A DNA stretch of 64,000 nt, taken from contig DHXS01000009.1 in NCBI GenBank assembly GCA_002413795.1, positions 13,355 through 77,354 of the forward strand. The letters are read 5' to 3'. Origin of the DNA: Candidatus Saccharibacteria bacterium UBA5150 (GTDB lineage: Bacteria > Patescibacteriota > Saccharimonadia > Saccharimonadales > UBA4665). Both the position numbers and the translations under genes were made by a program. The number at the start of each line of letters is the position of its first letter. Within the stretch, counting starts at the first letter, position 1. Below, one piece after another: positions 41,100 to 50,139 of this stretch. A model generated the notes under the pieces. It had not been told where the DNA came from. It saw nothing but the letters and a program-made list of their open reading frames with translations, and searched no databases.

Positions 41100-44000
41100 T
41101 CATAAGACCGGGGATAAGCTAGTGATCGAGTCGTAGACGCCGGCCGTCGGGCCGGAGTTCTTATTTATGGCCGGCTGGGCCAGGTAAATCGCCGGATTAA
41201 AGTTAAAGATTTCGCCGGCGCAGTCACCCAGGCTGGTCGTGGTGCTCAGCCCTGCGCCCTCGGTGCCCTTACTGCAGTCACGGTTGCCCGGAGTCTGGAC
41301 GTTTTCACCATCCACACTGAACCTTAGCGAGCCGAAGGTACGGTCCAGGTGGACTTTATTGGCTATGAAGGCCCCGTTCACCAGTAGCTGGCGGTGACAG
41401 GTGCTGTATTTACTGCCGTTATCGAAGCGGCCATTGGCCGAGGCACACGAATCAATATTGCCGCCACTGCCGCTAGACGGCTGGGCTACCAGAATGGCAT
41501 CCAGCCGGCTGACCGCCGGGTCAATGTAGATGTTGCCGCCCTTGGCAATAATGTACACCGAAGGTATATCACCGGTTTTAGTCCACGAGCTGTTCTGGAA
41601 AACAATGTCGGAGGTTATGTAGGCATTGCCCTTCACGTAAATGGCAATCGCCTTGCCGTCGGCAATCAGGCCGCCGTTAATCTTCTGGGACGTGCTGGCC
41701 GGCGGCTGGTAATAGGAGGCTTTGTCCAAAGAACTCACGTTAATATCGGCCCCGGACGTGTTTGGTGTAGCCAGGCTGGCCGGTTTGGTGGCAAAGTAAT
41801 CCGATATGCAGTGCGTGCCGCCCAGCAGGCCGCCATTATTGGGGGCCGGCAGGCTACTGCCGCTAATCCCCTTGGTATTGGAGAACGTTAGCCCTATCGG
41901 CGCCAGCGCAAATGGATTGGGATCGGTCGGTTTCTGGGTCCGCAGGTTGGCACTGCTAAAGCCCAGAATCTGGTTAATCGACAAGGCCCCAAACTGCGTG
42001 CCGGAGCCCCGCTTCTTACCATCATAGGTATAGGTGTAAATACTGCCATCGCTGGTACAGGTGCTATCCGCGAAACTGCCTCCCGCCGACACATCACTGC
42101 CAAAGGCATGGGTGTACGGCTCGTTGACAATGTTCGACGAACAAACTTCCGGCGCGCCGTAGCTGCCACTCTGTGAGACGTGCACGATGCGACCGTCATA
42201 ATTATCAACCAGTCCGGTCAGCCAAGATGCCGTCAGATCCATACATATACGGTCGCCTATTCTAAGCGGCGGAACGCTAACACTTGCCGAATCGGTAGCT
42301 TGCGTGCTGGTATTGCCGGATGCCGGTAAAGCAGGTGGAATAACCGTCCCGCCGCCGGATGACTTGCTATAAAGCGAAACTGCCGAGCCATCTACGCTAC
42401 GCACAAGGTAGTTGGCCGCCCAATCCATCTCGCGCTGAATAGGCACCCGTACCGGTGCGTTCGGATCGGGCGGCGTCCACGGCAAATATCCAGGCTTAGG
42501 CGACTCCAGACCATAATTAATGGCTAGGGTGCTGGAGAAATTAACGGTATTGGGATCCTCATTACTAGGACTCAACAGGACGTTATTGCCATGCGTACCG
42601 CCGGTATCCATATTAAAATTGCGGTTGTAGCACGGGGACAGGTCCTTGGGATGATATATGAACGGCAAGCCCTGGTTGGGAGTAATGCCGGTAAGGCTCC
42701 ATGAACCGCCCGTAACATTACCTTCGGCATCGTAAGTGGCGTTATATACCGCATCCCAGCGATAGTAATATTCGGTGTAGTAGATGGACATGTGGTGCAT
42801 GTCGTACGGATACTGCTCTATGAAGTCCGTATAGTCCGCCGAAAATGGATTAGGATGCTGCCCTTTCGGACTCCATTTATCAGACGTTTGCCCAAATTGA
42901 TCGTAAAAGGCATCTATCTCGTAATTACCGTTTGGTATATAAGCAGTCGCGGTTTGTCCATCGCTTGGATTGCCCGGCAAGCCGCCTTGTACACCGCTAT
43001 CGGGTAGATTGAATGCATAGTTGGGATCGGGCATGCTGGGACAACCGATTCCCTGACAACCTGGTTGCCCTGGTGTGCACGATCCACCACAGGGTATGGT
43101 GCCTACATCTCCCGAATCTTGATAGGGGGGCCAAGTAGCCGGATTACTAGGATCACCGCCATTATGATAATGCCGCTCTATTACCCAATGCAGGTCGCCC
43201 TTGGCATTATAGTTCCAGGTTTTACTGACGCCTTGTCCTAAATGGTATTTATATGCAATGAAGCCATTAGCATCGGCGATTGACACATAAGTATTGGTGC
43301 TATAGGTTTTCCCGTTAACTGTGTGTGTGCGATCATCGGTGACTGTCATTTGATAACAACCTGGGGTAGGTCCACCGCAACTTGCTTTCGCAGTATATGG
43401 TGGTCCCGTACTCGTTGGAGGTTGCCATTGACCGTTATCATCTTGTAATATCAAATAATAATTTTTGCCACTTATGCCGTTTGGTATAGTGCCAGAGGCA
43501 TAGCCAGCCTTGTTAGTGGAACTGTCAACGTCTGTACTGAAGCCGTTGCGAGATGAATTTTGATGAACAATTTTAAATCGCGTCGGTAAACCAGGATCGT
43601 CAGCATCGGATCCGGCGACAATGTAATCAATTTGACCCCCATTGCATTGGAGATTGATACTACCTTGCGGGTTGCTATTTTTCACCGTGAAGCACTGGGG
43701 TTTTGACTGCTTTACGACGTGCGAAGCAACGACATTTTCCTCGTGAGGGTTCCAGCCATTAGGATCGTAGTCTGGGAAGTATTTAATATTGCGCGTAAAC
43801 CTTACTGACACATTCAGCCTGGCACAAAAACCCCCTTCCACTGACTTAGGTAAGTTCAAGTCAAAAGAATAACCATTGGAGCTATTTGTAGCATTTTCCC
43901 AATAAACCATCTGGCCCTGTTTAAGGCAGTCCTCTACTCCATTGACATGGTCGTTTGGATTGTATGCTATCGGGCTTGAATTGTCTCCGTTTTTTATTTT

Positions 44001-44552
44001 CGAATCATCATAACTGGACCCAGTACCGATATCTCTATAGTTATAGACTGTGCCGAAGGTTTTGTTTCCGTCTCCTGGGCAAGTAGAGGCATGCCCATGA
44101 TCTGAGCCCCCTGGCTCATTTATATGCTGAATATTGTTAAAGTTTTGCGGCTCTTGACTGCCATTAGGCGAGCCCAAAAGTTGGGGTTCACCGTCTATGG
44201 TAACCCATACTAGTACTTCTGTATTCTGTCGATTATTATTTTTAGGCCCACCAGTAGTCGAATTATATCCTCCTGTAAAATGTATAGTGCTACCAATATT
44301 ACGAATAGTCTGGCCATATGCGGTTCCGTACTTACCACTATCTTGATCTTGACCAACTAAGTTAATATTATCTGTGTATGCGGGATCGGATCCGCACAAA
44401 AAACTGTAAGGGAAGTTGTCAACGTCATTTGGCTTTGAGCCTCCCTGACAAACAGACCCAAACCCACGAGTTGCGTATGTAGTGCTATGGCTTAAAGAAA
44501 AAAGGCCAAGGAGCGCAAGTAAACCAACCACCACCAAATATATTTTTTTCAT
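41100..44552 (-). CDS. Large secreted protein next to the pilus operon
   Basis: A 1150-residue exported protein. The signal peptide is MKKIYLVVVGLLALLGLFSL, ending near TYATRG. The rest is rich in Asn, Gly, Ser, Thr and Tyr, with many cysteine pairs and no membrane anchor. The last 300 residues contain beta-strand repeats around IAIYVKGNAYITSDI and GGNIYIDPAVSRLDAILVA, which look like a beta-solenoid of the type seen in pilus-associated proteins. It ends with IYLAQPAINKNSG. It may be a pilus-tip or surface adhesin that meets host cells. I recognise no enzyme motif. Confidence 0.7.
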   Translation of the reverse strand: MKKIYLVVVGLLALLGLFSLSHSTTYATRGFGSVCQGGSKPNDVDNFPYSFLCGSDPAYTDNINLVGQDQDSGKYGTAYGQTIRNIGSTIHFTGGYNSTTGGPKNNNRQNTEVLVWVTIDGEPQLLGSPNGSQEPQNFNNIQHINEPGGSDHGHASTCPGDGNKTFGTVYNYRDIGTGSSYDDSKIKNGDNSSPIAYNPNDHVNGVEDCLKQGQMVYWENATNSSNGYSFDLNLPKSVEGGFCARLNVSVRFTRNIKYFPDYDPNGWNPHEENVVASHVVKQSKPQCFTVKNSNPQGSINLQCNGGQIDYIVAGSDADDPGLPTRFKIVHQNSSRNGFSTDVDSSTNKAGYASGTIPNGISGKNYYLILQDDNGQWQPPTSTGPPYTAKASCGGPTPGCYQMTVTDDRTHTVNGKTYSTNTYVSIADANGFIAYKYHLGQGVSKTWNYNAKGDLHWVIERHYHNGGDPSNPATWPPYQDSGDVGTIPCGGSCTPGQPGCQGIGCPSMPDPNYAFNLPDSGVQGGLPGNPSDGQTATAYIPNGNYEIDAFYDQFGQTSDKWSPKGQHPNPFSADYTDFIEQYPYDMHHMSIYYTEYYYRWDAVYNATYDAEGNVTGGSWSLTGITPNQGLPFIYHPKDLSPCYNRNFNMDTGGTHGNNVLLSPSNEDPNTVNFSSTLAINYGLESPKPGYLPWTPPDPNAPVRVPIQREMDWAANYLVRSVDGSAVSLYSKSSGGGTVIPPALPASGNTSTQATDSASVSVPPLRIGDRICMDLTASWLTGLVDNYDGRIVHVSQSGSYGAPEVCSSNIVNEPYTHAFGSDVSAGGSFADSTCTSDGSIYTYTYDGKKRGSGTQFGALSINQILGFSSANLRTQKPTDPNPFALAPIGLTFSNTKGISGSSLPAPNNGGLLGGTHCISDYFATKPASLATPNTSGADINVSSLDKASYYQPPASTSQKINGGLIADGKAIAIYVKGNAYITSDIVFQNSSWTKTGDIPSVYIIAKGGNIYIDPAVSRLDAILVAQPSSGSGGNIDSCASANGRFDNGSKYSTCHRQLLVNGAFIANKVHLDRTFGSLRFSVDGENVQTPGNRDCSKGTEGAGLSTTTSLGDCAGEIFNFNPAIYLAQPAINKNSGPTAGVYDSITSLSPVL

Positions 44553-44635
44553 AAAACAATGTCGTTTATGCTTTTAAGCATACACAACTGTTGGTATAGG
44601 TGTAAATAGTAATAGGGGCTTGCTTTACTTCTGGC

Positions 44636-45220
44636 TTATACGGGTTTGGCGTATACAGCAAACTCTGTTGCTGCTTTAGGAGCGGTAATGTCCATATTAT
44701 CTCGATAATGTCCTGCGGTTCGAGTATGGCTCGTAGGCTTAGGGAAATAGAAATGATGATCGTTCGTAATCTTCATTATTGCGCATAATTTAGCACGCTT
44801 AAGATGATAACTATAATCGACAAGGCTAGGTGCGTATTCTGTTACATCAATAGCTATACCGTGGCTTCCCTTGCGTTTGTAACCCGAGGTCTTACGATGC
44901 TTATAGCCAGGTATACCTAGGGAAGTTCCTAATACAATCGGACAGCTTCTGCTTAACTCTTTCTCTTTTTTTATTACATTCGGGTCAGTTGCAGTATGTT
45001 GGTTGTCGCTCGATAACTTACGGGGTGCTTCGGGGGACATAAATGAGCTGGCAGTGTGGCCAGGCATGGCTTCTGCGGAAACAGTTGCGGCTTTAGCGAT
45101 ACCTAAAGTCGCTATAACGGCACCCCCGATAGCCAGAGCTTTATTCAAAGTTAAAAACCGACTCTGCTCTTCTGGAGCAGCTTCAATTGTGGATGCTGGG
45201 GCGTACTCTGGAGGGGTCAT
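44636..45220 (-). CDS. Hypothetical exported protein
   Basis: A 194-residue protein. I start at ATG 45220, with GAGG upstream. A hydrophobic stretch of about 20 residues (ALAIGGAVIATLGIAKAATV) near residue 30 acts as a signal or anchor. The C-terminal domain has conserved-looking basic segments (GYKHRKTSGYKRKGSHG) and His/Tyr-rich patches. No family is recognised. TTGACA lies about 50 bp upstream. It may be surface-exposed. Confidence 0.55.
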   Translation of the reverse strand: MTPPEYAPASTIEAAPEEQSRFLTLNKALAIGGAVIATLGIAKAATVSAEAMPGHTASSFMSPEAPRKLSSDNQHTATDPNVIKKEKELSRSCPIVLGTSLGIPGYKHRKTSGYKRKGSHGIAIDVTEYAPSLVDYSYHLKRAKLCAIMKITNDHHFYFPKPTSHTRTAGHYRDNMDITAPKAATEFAVYAKPV

Positions 45221-45302
45221 GGAACCCGCCTCGTTTACATAATTACAAGGCAATAGTACCACGCAATGTCAATAAAAGCAAGGTGCTTATGGAATTACTA
45301 CG

Positions 45303-45674
45303 TTAAGCTGTAACCGGATCAAATAAACGAAGATTTGGTATCTTTTCAAAATCCTCAGTATTGTGTGTCCATAAGGTAAGGTCGTTAACCAGTGCTGTGG
45401 CGGCAATGATTGAGTCAGGCAGTTCGGCGTTCACCGTTCGTCGAATCTCAATGACTTTACCTGTAATTGCATCGTCAAATAGATGATTCTTCATGGTGAC
45501 AAATAAATCTTCAAAATACTGTGCATCGGTGTTGTCTATATCCTTATAGCCAAGCACCTCGGCAATGACAATATTACAGGTATGCAGTCTTGCATCATGT
45601 AATTGGGCAGCAATTTTCTCGCCTAGCTCAGGATCACGAAGATAAATCAGTATATTACTATCCAGCAGGGTCAA
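45303..45674 (-). CDS. vapC: PIN-domain toxin (VapC-like)
   Basis: A 123-residue PIN-domain ribonuclease. The acidic metal-binding residues are in place: LLDSNILIY (Asp5), AEVLGY (Glu), LPDSIIAATAL (Asp) and a late TEDF (Asp). VapC toxins usually cleave tRNA or rRNA. It overlaps the antitoxin gene by 4 nt, the standard coupled layout. Confidence 0.9.
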   Translation of the reverse strand: MTLLDSNILIYLRDPELGEKIAAQLHDARLHTCNIVIAEVLGYKDIDNTDAQYFEDLFVTMKNHLFDDAITGKVIEIRRTVNAELPDSIIAATALVNDLTLWTHNTEDFEKIPNLRLFDPVTA

Positions 45675-45925
45675 GGCTTTATTTCTTTCCGCGGGTCACT
45701 CCATAAGCGCTGTTTGCGTTGCCAGTCTACGGGATTGGCTATGCCCTTAATAGCTCCAGACTTTTTACCATAACTAACGAGAGCGGCTAGAGCCTGCCGT
45801 TGTTTATCAAGAGGCTCTTCTATAGTAACTTTGTCGCCCAGCTTGAGGTTATTATCATCAATGTAGCGCTTCGGTACACGAAGTGCGTATGAATTGCCTG
45901 TTTTGGTAACAATGCCTTGTGTCAT
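45671..45925 (-). CDS. vapB: AbrB/MazE-type antitoxin (VapB-like)
   Basis: An 84-residue protein beginning MTQGIVTKTGNSYALRVPK, the SpoVT/AbrB swapped-hairpin DNA-binding domain, followed by a C-terminal toxin-binding region. The longer frame from 46087 is antisense to the glycosidase gene and is rejected. TTGACT-17-TACAAT (45961-45933) ends 7 nt before ATG 45925, so the mRNA is probably leaderless. VapB normally represses its own operon. Confidence 0.85.
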   Translation of the reverse strand: MTQGIVTKTGNSYALRVPKRYIDDNNLKLGDKVTIEEPLDKQRQALAALVSYGKKSGAIKGIANPVDWQRKQRLWSDPRKEIKP

Positions 45926-45932
45926 ACGTTCA

Positions 45933-45961
45933 ATTGTACTTACACGTACTAACAAAGTCAA
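45933..45961 (-). promoter_or_regulatory. Promoter of vapBC
   Basis: Minus strand: TTGACT (45961-45956), 17 bp, TACAAT (45938-45933). GTAC occurs twice across the spacer (GTACGTGTAAGTAC), a possible operator for the AbrB-type antitoxin. Confidence 0.65.
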
Positions 45962-45987
45962 GCGCTTGTGGTTATCCTTGTGCATAT

Positions 45988-47292
45988 CTAAGCCATGCAC
46001 TGCGGGTTGGTTTCGCTCATCCAGAGCGGCGGCACAAAAAATGGCACGCCGGGTTTGCCGTAGCGGTTTATCAGCGCGGTGTTCCATTCTTCGTTCACAT
46101 TAGAGTCCAGCTGGTATAGTGACAGTCTTTTAATATTTGGATCGGCGCATACGTTACTAAGGACTGCTGTCAAAAGTCTTGCCCAGTTAGCGGCCGATAT
46201 GATACCGGCCTGCATGCCGTACTCATCTATTAAAACGCCCGGCTTCTGGTTAGCCGTGGTGGCCAGCAGACCATTCTTATAGGCCGCCGTAATGAATGAC
46301 TCGTAGGTCGCCAAAGAATCAATGCCGATTTCAGGAGCGGTCGGCGGCAATTGAAGATTTAGCGGCGGCAAGGGGCCGTCGCCCCAATCTTTAAAGCGTT
46401 TGTAGGGGTGAATGGCGATACCGTCTGCCGGTAGCGGAGTGCAGTGCGGGCCTTCTTTTGGCGGGCATTCCAGCACCTGTTGCTCAAAAACCAGCGGCGA
46501 GTCCGAAGAACTTAGTTCGCCCTGCACTACTTCGTCGTTCGGGTTGACTGCCTTAATGGCGTTGTAGGCGGCTATGTGCATGGCGCGTTCGGTTTGCGGC
46601 AGGCTTTTGCTCGGTAAAGCTTGCAGCCATTTATCTTCTACGTTATTCGGTTCATTGCATGAAGTAAGTTCGCTTACCAGCCCGTCATAACGCCGCGCTA
46701 CCCGGCCCGCGAAACTGCCGTATTGGTCAGCCGATTCCCATTGGCGATGATTGCAGGCCAGTGTTACTTCTACTTTGTAGCCACAATCCACGGCGGCCTT
46801 TATGGCCGTGGTGGAATTTGTTCGGAAAGCCGGGTCACTATATCGGTCAGGATAGATTATAAACCTCTGCCACTTGGCGCCAAGACCGCGGCCCAGCATC
46901 AGCAACGCCTCACGGCGGCCCTGGTTGTTTAAAACAATGCCGCCATCGTCCTCAACACCCAGCTCCAGGTGCGGTGCGGTAGTTTCGGTAGATGTGTCGC
47001 TGATATGGCTATTTACAATTTGCCGGGCTAGATAGTGATTATCCGAGCCCGATTGGTAATGCTTCAATTGATTCAGCCCGCTGGGAGTGACGCAAGAGGG
47101 CGGCAACGATGTGACTGCCTCGGGTTGAGGTAACAGACTGACAGCCGGCGGCAAAGCACCGGGTGCGGCCGGGGTTTCGGCGCTGGCTGTGCTGGGGTTT
47201 GGGCCCATTAAGGCGATCGTGGACAGGCCGGCTATTAGCAGTCGGCGAGCGGCGCTCGAACCGTGAGGGAGTTCCGGGCCATGTTCAATCAT
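45988..47292 (-). CDS. Secreted clan-A glycoside hydrolase-like protein
   Basis: A 434-residue protein. An N-terminal hydrophobic stretch (LLIAGLSTIALMG) ends at AETPAA, a plausible signal peptide with two Arg upstream (ARR). The catalytic pattern of clan GH-A is present: ELTSCNEPNN holds the acid/base Glu after Asn, and VLIDEYGMQ holds the nucleophile Glu about 150 residues later. It resembles GH5/GH39-type barrels, but I cannot assign a family or substrate. It would act outside the cell, perhaps on host or environmental glycan. Confidence 0.68.
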   Translation of the reverse strand: MIEHGPELPHGSSAARRLLIAGLSTIALMGPNPSTASAETPAAPGALPPAVSLLPQPEAVTSLPPSCVTPSGLNQLKHYQSGSDNHYLARQIVNSHISDTSTETTAPHLELGVEDDGGIVLNNQGRREALLMLGRGLGAKWQRFIIYPDRYSDPAFRTNSTTAIKAAVDCGYKVEVTLACNHRQWESADQYGSFAGRVARRYDGLVSELTSCNEPNNVEDKWLQALPSKSLPQTERAMHIAAYNAIKAVNPNDEVVQGELSSSDSPLVFEQQVLECPPKEGPHCTPLPADGIAIHPYKRFKDWGDGPLPPLNLQLPPTAPEIGIDSLATYESFITAAYKNGLLATTANQKPGVLIDEYGMQAGIISAANWARLLTAVLSNVCADPNIKRLSLYQLDSNVNEEWNTALINRYGKPGVPFFVPPLWMSETNPQCMA

Positions 47293-47376
47293 GTTGTGGC
47301 TACTACCTGCCCACCGTTAACTTAGTCGTGAAAATACGACCTCATCATAGCATGCCGCGCCACAGTTACAAGCAGA

Positions 47377-48840
47377 TTATACGGGGACGGCGGCTTCGCC
47401 GTGGCTGGGGTCGGCTTTAACTTTTTGGTTCTTGATGACCAGCAGGCCGATTAGCGAGGCGGTGGCGGCAAAGCACGAGGCAATTAAGTAACCGTCGTGG
47501 AAGCCCTGGACGGTGGCGGCGGCGATCTGGTGGTGGGTCGGCGCAGCCTGCAGGTGCAGGTTAGCAATATATTTAGTGCTGGCCGAGACGGCAATTCCGG
47601 TCAGCACGGCCAGGCCGGTGGCGCCGCCGATTTGTTGGGCGGTGTTCAATATACCGGAAGCCAGGCCTGACTCGTGGTGCGGCACGCCCGAGGTAGCGGC
47701 GATGGTAACACTAACGAAAGTCGCGCCCATGCCCAGCGCCATGACCATCATGCCGGGCGCCACGTTGCCCCAAAAGGTACCGTCAACCGGGATGTGCGAC
47801 AGCCAAAACAGGCCGCTGGAAACGATTAATGGCGCCACAACCAGAATGGGCTTGTAGCCGATCTTTTGGATTAGGCGCGGGATGTTGGTGGCCGTGATGC
47901 CGATGATGGCCGGAATAACCAGGAAGCTAAAGCCGGTCTTAACAGGTGTGAAACCCAGCACCTGCTGTAAGTAGAGCGTGGTGAAGAAAAAGACCGAAAA
48001 CATGCCGGCCGTCATAAAAAACATCAGGCTATCGGCGCCCGACAGGTTGCGGATCTTGAAGATGTGCAGCGGCATCAGCGGATGCTTGGCGCGCTTTTCG
48101 TTGATTATGAAGCCGGCCAGAGCGGCGGCGCTGATAGCAAAGTAAAGCAGTGTGCTGTGGGCCGTCCAGCCGTGCGTGGGCGCCTTAACCAGGGCGTAAA
48201 CCAGCATCATCAGGCCGCCCGTACCCAGCACAGCACCGGGTAGGTCAAGGTTATTGTGCTCGAGTGTCGATTCGTGGCGGTCCAGGATGCGCAGGGCCGT
48301 AATTATAACGAATATCCCGACCGGGAGGTTCACAAAGAAGTTCCAGCGCCAGTTTAGGTATTGAGTCAGAATGCCCCCGGCCAGCACGCCCACAGCCGCG
48401 CCGCCGGCCGCCACGGCGCCCCAAACACTCAGAGCCACGTTACGTTCGTGGCCTTCTTTATAAGTCACCAGGATGATCGACAACGCCGCCGGCGACATAA
48501 AGGCCCCGGCCAGACCTTGCATAGCCCGGAATAAAATAATCATGCCGCCGGACTGGCTGACCCCGCTGCCTAGTGAAGCGATGGTGAACAGCACTACCCC
48601 GCCCAGGAATATCTTACGCCGGCCGAACAGATCGGCCGCCCGGCCGCCCAGCAGTAAAAAGCCGCCAAATGCCAACGTATATATGGTCACGATCCACTGC
48701 AGGCTGGTCTGCGACATGCTAAAAGTCCGCTGGATTGAAGGCAAGGCCACGTTAACAATCGAAATGTCGAGCACCACCATGAACTGCGCCAGGGCTACCA
48801 GGATTAAAATCAACCAGTGGTTGGTCTGTTTCTTCGCCAT
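47377..48840 (-). CDS. MFS drug exporter, DHA2 (EmrB/QacA) family
   Basis: About 487 residues with 14 membrane segments. The DHA2 signatures are present: LDISIVNVALPSIQ in helix 1, LLGGRAADLFGRRKIF in the loop between helices 2 and 3, and a PLxPLxIFK-like motif in the middle. These proton-driven exporters expel drugs and toxic ions. ATG 48840 is favoured over ATG 48852, since a palindromic operator covers the promoter just upstream. Confidence 0.9.
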   Translation of the reverse strand: MAKKQTNHWLILILVALAQFMVVLDISIVNVALPSIQRTFSMSQTSLQWIVTIYTLAFGGFLLLGGRAADLFGRRKIFLGGVVLFTIASLGSGVSQSGGMIILFRAMQGLAGAFMSPAALSIILVTYKEGHERNVALSVWGAVAAGGAAVGVLAGGILTQYLNWRWNFFVNLPVGIFVIITALRILDRHESTLEHNNLDLPGAVLGTGGLMMLVYALVKAPTHGWTAHSTLLYFAISAAALAGFIINEKRAKHPLMPLHIFKIRNLSGADSLMFFMTAGMFSVFFFTTLYLQQVLGFTPVKTGFSFLVIPAIIGITATNIPRLIQKIGYKPILVVAPLIVSSGLFWLSHIPVDGTFWGNVAPGMMVMALGMGATFVSVTIAATSGVPHHESGLASGILNTAQQIGGATGLAVLTGIAVSASTKYIANLHLQAAPTHHQIAAATVQGFHDGYLIASCFAATASLIGLLVIKNQKVKADPSHGEAAVPV

Positions 48841-48841
48841 A

Positions 48842-48857
48842 TTACTATACATAGTAA
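48842..48857. promoter_or_regulatory. Palindromic operator over the MFS promoter
   Basis: TTACTAT-AC-ATAGTAA is a perfect 7-bp inverted repeat on the plus strand. On the minus strand TTGACA is followed by 18 bp and then TACTAT, which is part of the palindrome. A TetR- or PadR-like repressor binding here would block the exporter. No regulator gene is adjacent, so it must lie elsewhere. Confidence 0.65.
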
Positions 48858-48907
48858 AGTAAAGCCCCCTAGCCTGTCAAACCGGCAGTGTCTGCTCTGT
48901 TAATAAC

Positions 48908-49174
48908 CTATTTATACAGTTGGCTGTGCGTGCCGCAAGCCACGAACCAAGCCACCGCACCATTATCAGTGAGTTCAAAATGAGCTCGCCAGTCACCGCC
49001 AAAGGCAATAGACCGATAGCCGTTCCATTCGCCCGTCAATTGGTGATTGTACAAGTCGGGGTGCTGGGGTTCCTCTTGAAATAGCTCCATGGCTGCCCGA
49101 AGTCGCTTTTTTTGGGCCGGCTTCAGCTTTGCCGCCTGTTTGACGAAGTCCTTATGAAGCTTGATGATTATCAT
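48908..49174 (-). CDS. YafQ/RelE-family toxin
   Basis: An 88-residue mRNA interferase. The family pattern is clear: DFVKQAAKL, HPDLYNHQLTGEWNGYR, DWRAHFEL and a C-terminal CGTHSQLYK, with the His residues used for catalysis in YafQ. It overlaps the antitoxin gene by 4 nt. Confidence 0.88.
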   Translation of the reverse strand: MIIIKLHKDFVKQAAKLKPAQKKRLRAAMELFQEEPQHPDLYNHQLTGEWNGYRSIAFGGDWRAHFELTDNGAVAWFVACGTHSQLYK

Positions 49175-49446
49175 ATGGTCTTGAAGAAGTCTTCTAGTTC
49201 GGCCTTGTTTTTGACTGTTGTGTAGTTACGACCTGCTTTGCGATCGGCGCGGGCCTTGCGCATAATCTTTTCGAGGTAAGGCGTAGGTTCAAGTGTGGGT
49301 GATAGCACCACACGACCCTCCCGCACAGCCTGTTTTAGAATGACCGTTACAAAGGCACTAACAGATAAGCCAACGGAGCTAGCAAAGTCCGCTATCTCTT
49401 TTTTGGTTTTATCGTCGGTTCTGATACTTAATAATGCGTTGCTCAT
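49171..49446 (-). CDS. RelB/DinJ-type antitoxin
   Basis: A 91-residue protein beginning MSNALLSIRTDDKTKKEIAD, the ribbon-helix-helix domain of DinJ/RelB, followed by SVSAFVTVILKQAV and a charged toxin-binding tail. I chose ATG 49446 over 49467 because DinJ-type proteins begin near the strand. TTGACA and TATACAAT lie just upstream, leaving about 9 nt of leader. Confidence 0.86.
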   Translation of the reverse strand: MSNALLSIRTDDKTKKEIADFASSVGLSVSAFVTVILKQAVREGRVVLSPTLEPTPYLEKIMRKARADRKAGRNYTTVKNKAELEDFFKTI

Positions 49447-49532
49447 AATGTTTACATTGTATAGCAAACGTAATCACCTTGTCAATGCACCACCATGAAT
49501 TGCGCCGAACCCCAATCTGCTATGATTGATTG

Positions 49533-50126
49533 GTGATACGAGCTATTTTCTTTGATTTTTACGGTGTCTGGACCCCGGATTTATTTTCGGAGTATCTGGC
49601 CGAAGCCGAGCGGCACGGCCCGGAAGCCGTAACCGAATTGCGAGCTGTTGTTGAGCAGTATTTTCGTGGCCAGGCCGGGCCCCAGGAAGTAGCCCAGGCC
49701 TTCCGCTATAGATTGGGCCGCCCCGACATCGACAGTCGCCAATTCACCCTGCGCGAACAGGACATCTACCCGGCGATTGTTGAATTCATGCGCGGCCTGC
49801 ACGGCCACTTCTTGAAAGTAGGTGTGCTGGCTAACCTGGGCCCCCAGGAATACAAAATGCTCTCCAGCTTCAATCAGCACGACCAGGTGTTCGAGGCCAT
49901 TGCCGGCCCCCTGCCTTTTAAGCTGGACGCGCCCCTGCTCAGTCAGGACGTCTTCGCGCAAGCGCTGCAAGCTATAGGCGAACCGCCCCCCTCCTGTCTG
50001 GTAGTATCGGGCAGTAACGAATATCTGAGCTTTGCCCAAGGCCTGGGCATGACCACCCTGGCTTACGAAGGCTTCCCTAAATTACAGCAGTACCTGAACG
50101 ATCTGTTAGCCAGCGAAGCGGCTTAA
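49533..50126 (+). CDS. HAD-like hydrolase
   Basis: About 197 residues. RAIFFDFYGVW holds the nucleophile motif DxD-like (DFYGV), a small helical cap follows, then VGVLANLGP (motif II Thr/Ser position) and VVSGSNEYLS with a Gly-rich loop. The second Asp is changed to Tyr, so phosphatase activity is uncertain. TGC-TATGAT (49521-49526) is 6 nt upstream of GTG 49533, arguing for a leaderless GTG start; TTG 49530 is also in frame. Confidence 0.7.
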   Translation: MIRAIFFDFYGVWTPDLFSEYLAEAERHGPEAVTELRAVVEQYFRGQAGPQEVAQAFRYRLGRPDIDSRQFTLREQDIYPAIVEFMRGLHGHFLKVGVLANLGPQEYKMLSSFNQHDQVFEAIAGPLPFKLDAPLLSQDVFAQALQAIGEPPPSCLVVSGSNEYLSFAQGLGMTTLAYEGFPKLQQYLNDLLASEAA

Positions 50127-50139
50127 CGGCCTAGGCCGT
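50126..50139. terminator. Short palindrome at the convergent end of two genes
   Basis: ACGGCC-TAGGCCGT at 50126-50139 is a perfect 14-bp palindrome between the HAD and LysM genes, which converge here. It could form a small hairpin in either transcript, but no T-run follows, so its strength as a terminator is doubtful. Confidence 0.35.

Noticed and set aside
46000..46087. Long N-terminal extension of the VapB antitoxin (start 46087)
   Set aside because: It overlaps the glycosidase gene in another frame; the AbrB domain and promoter both point to a start at 45925.
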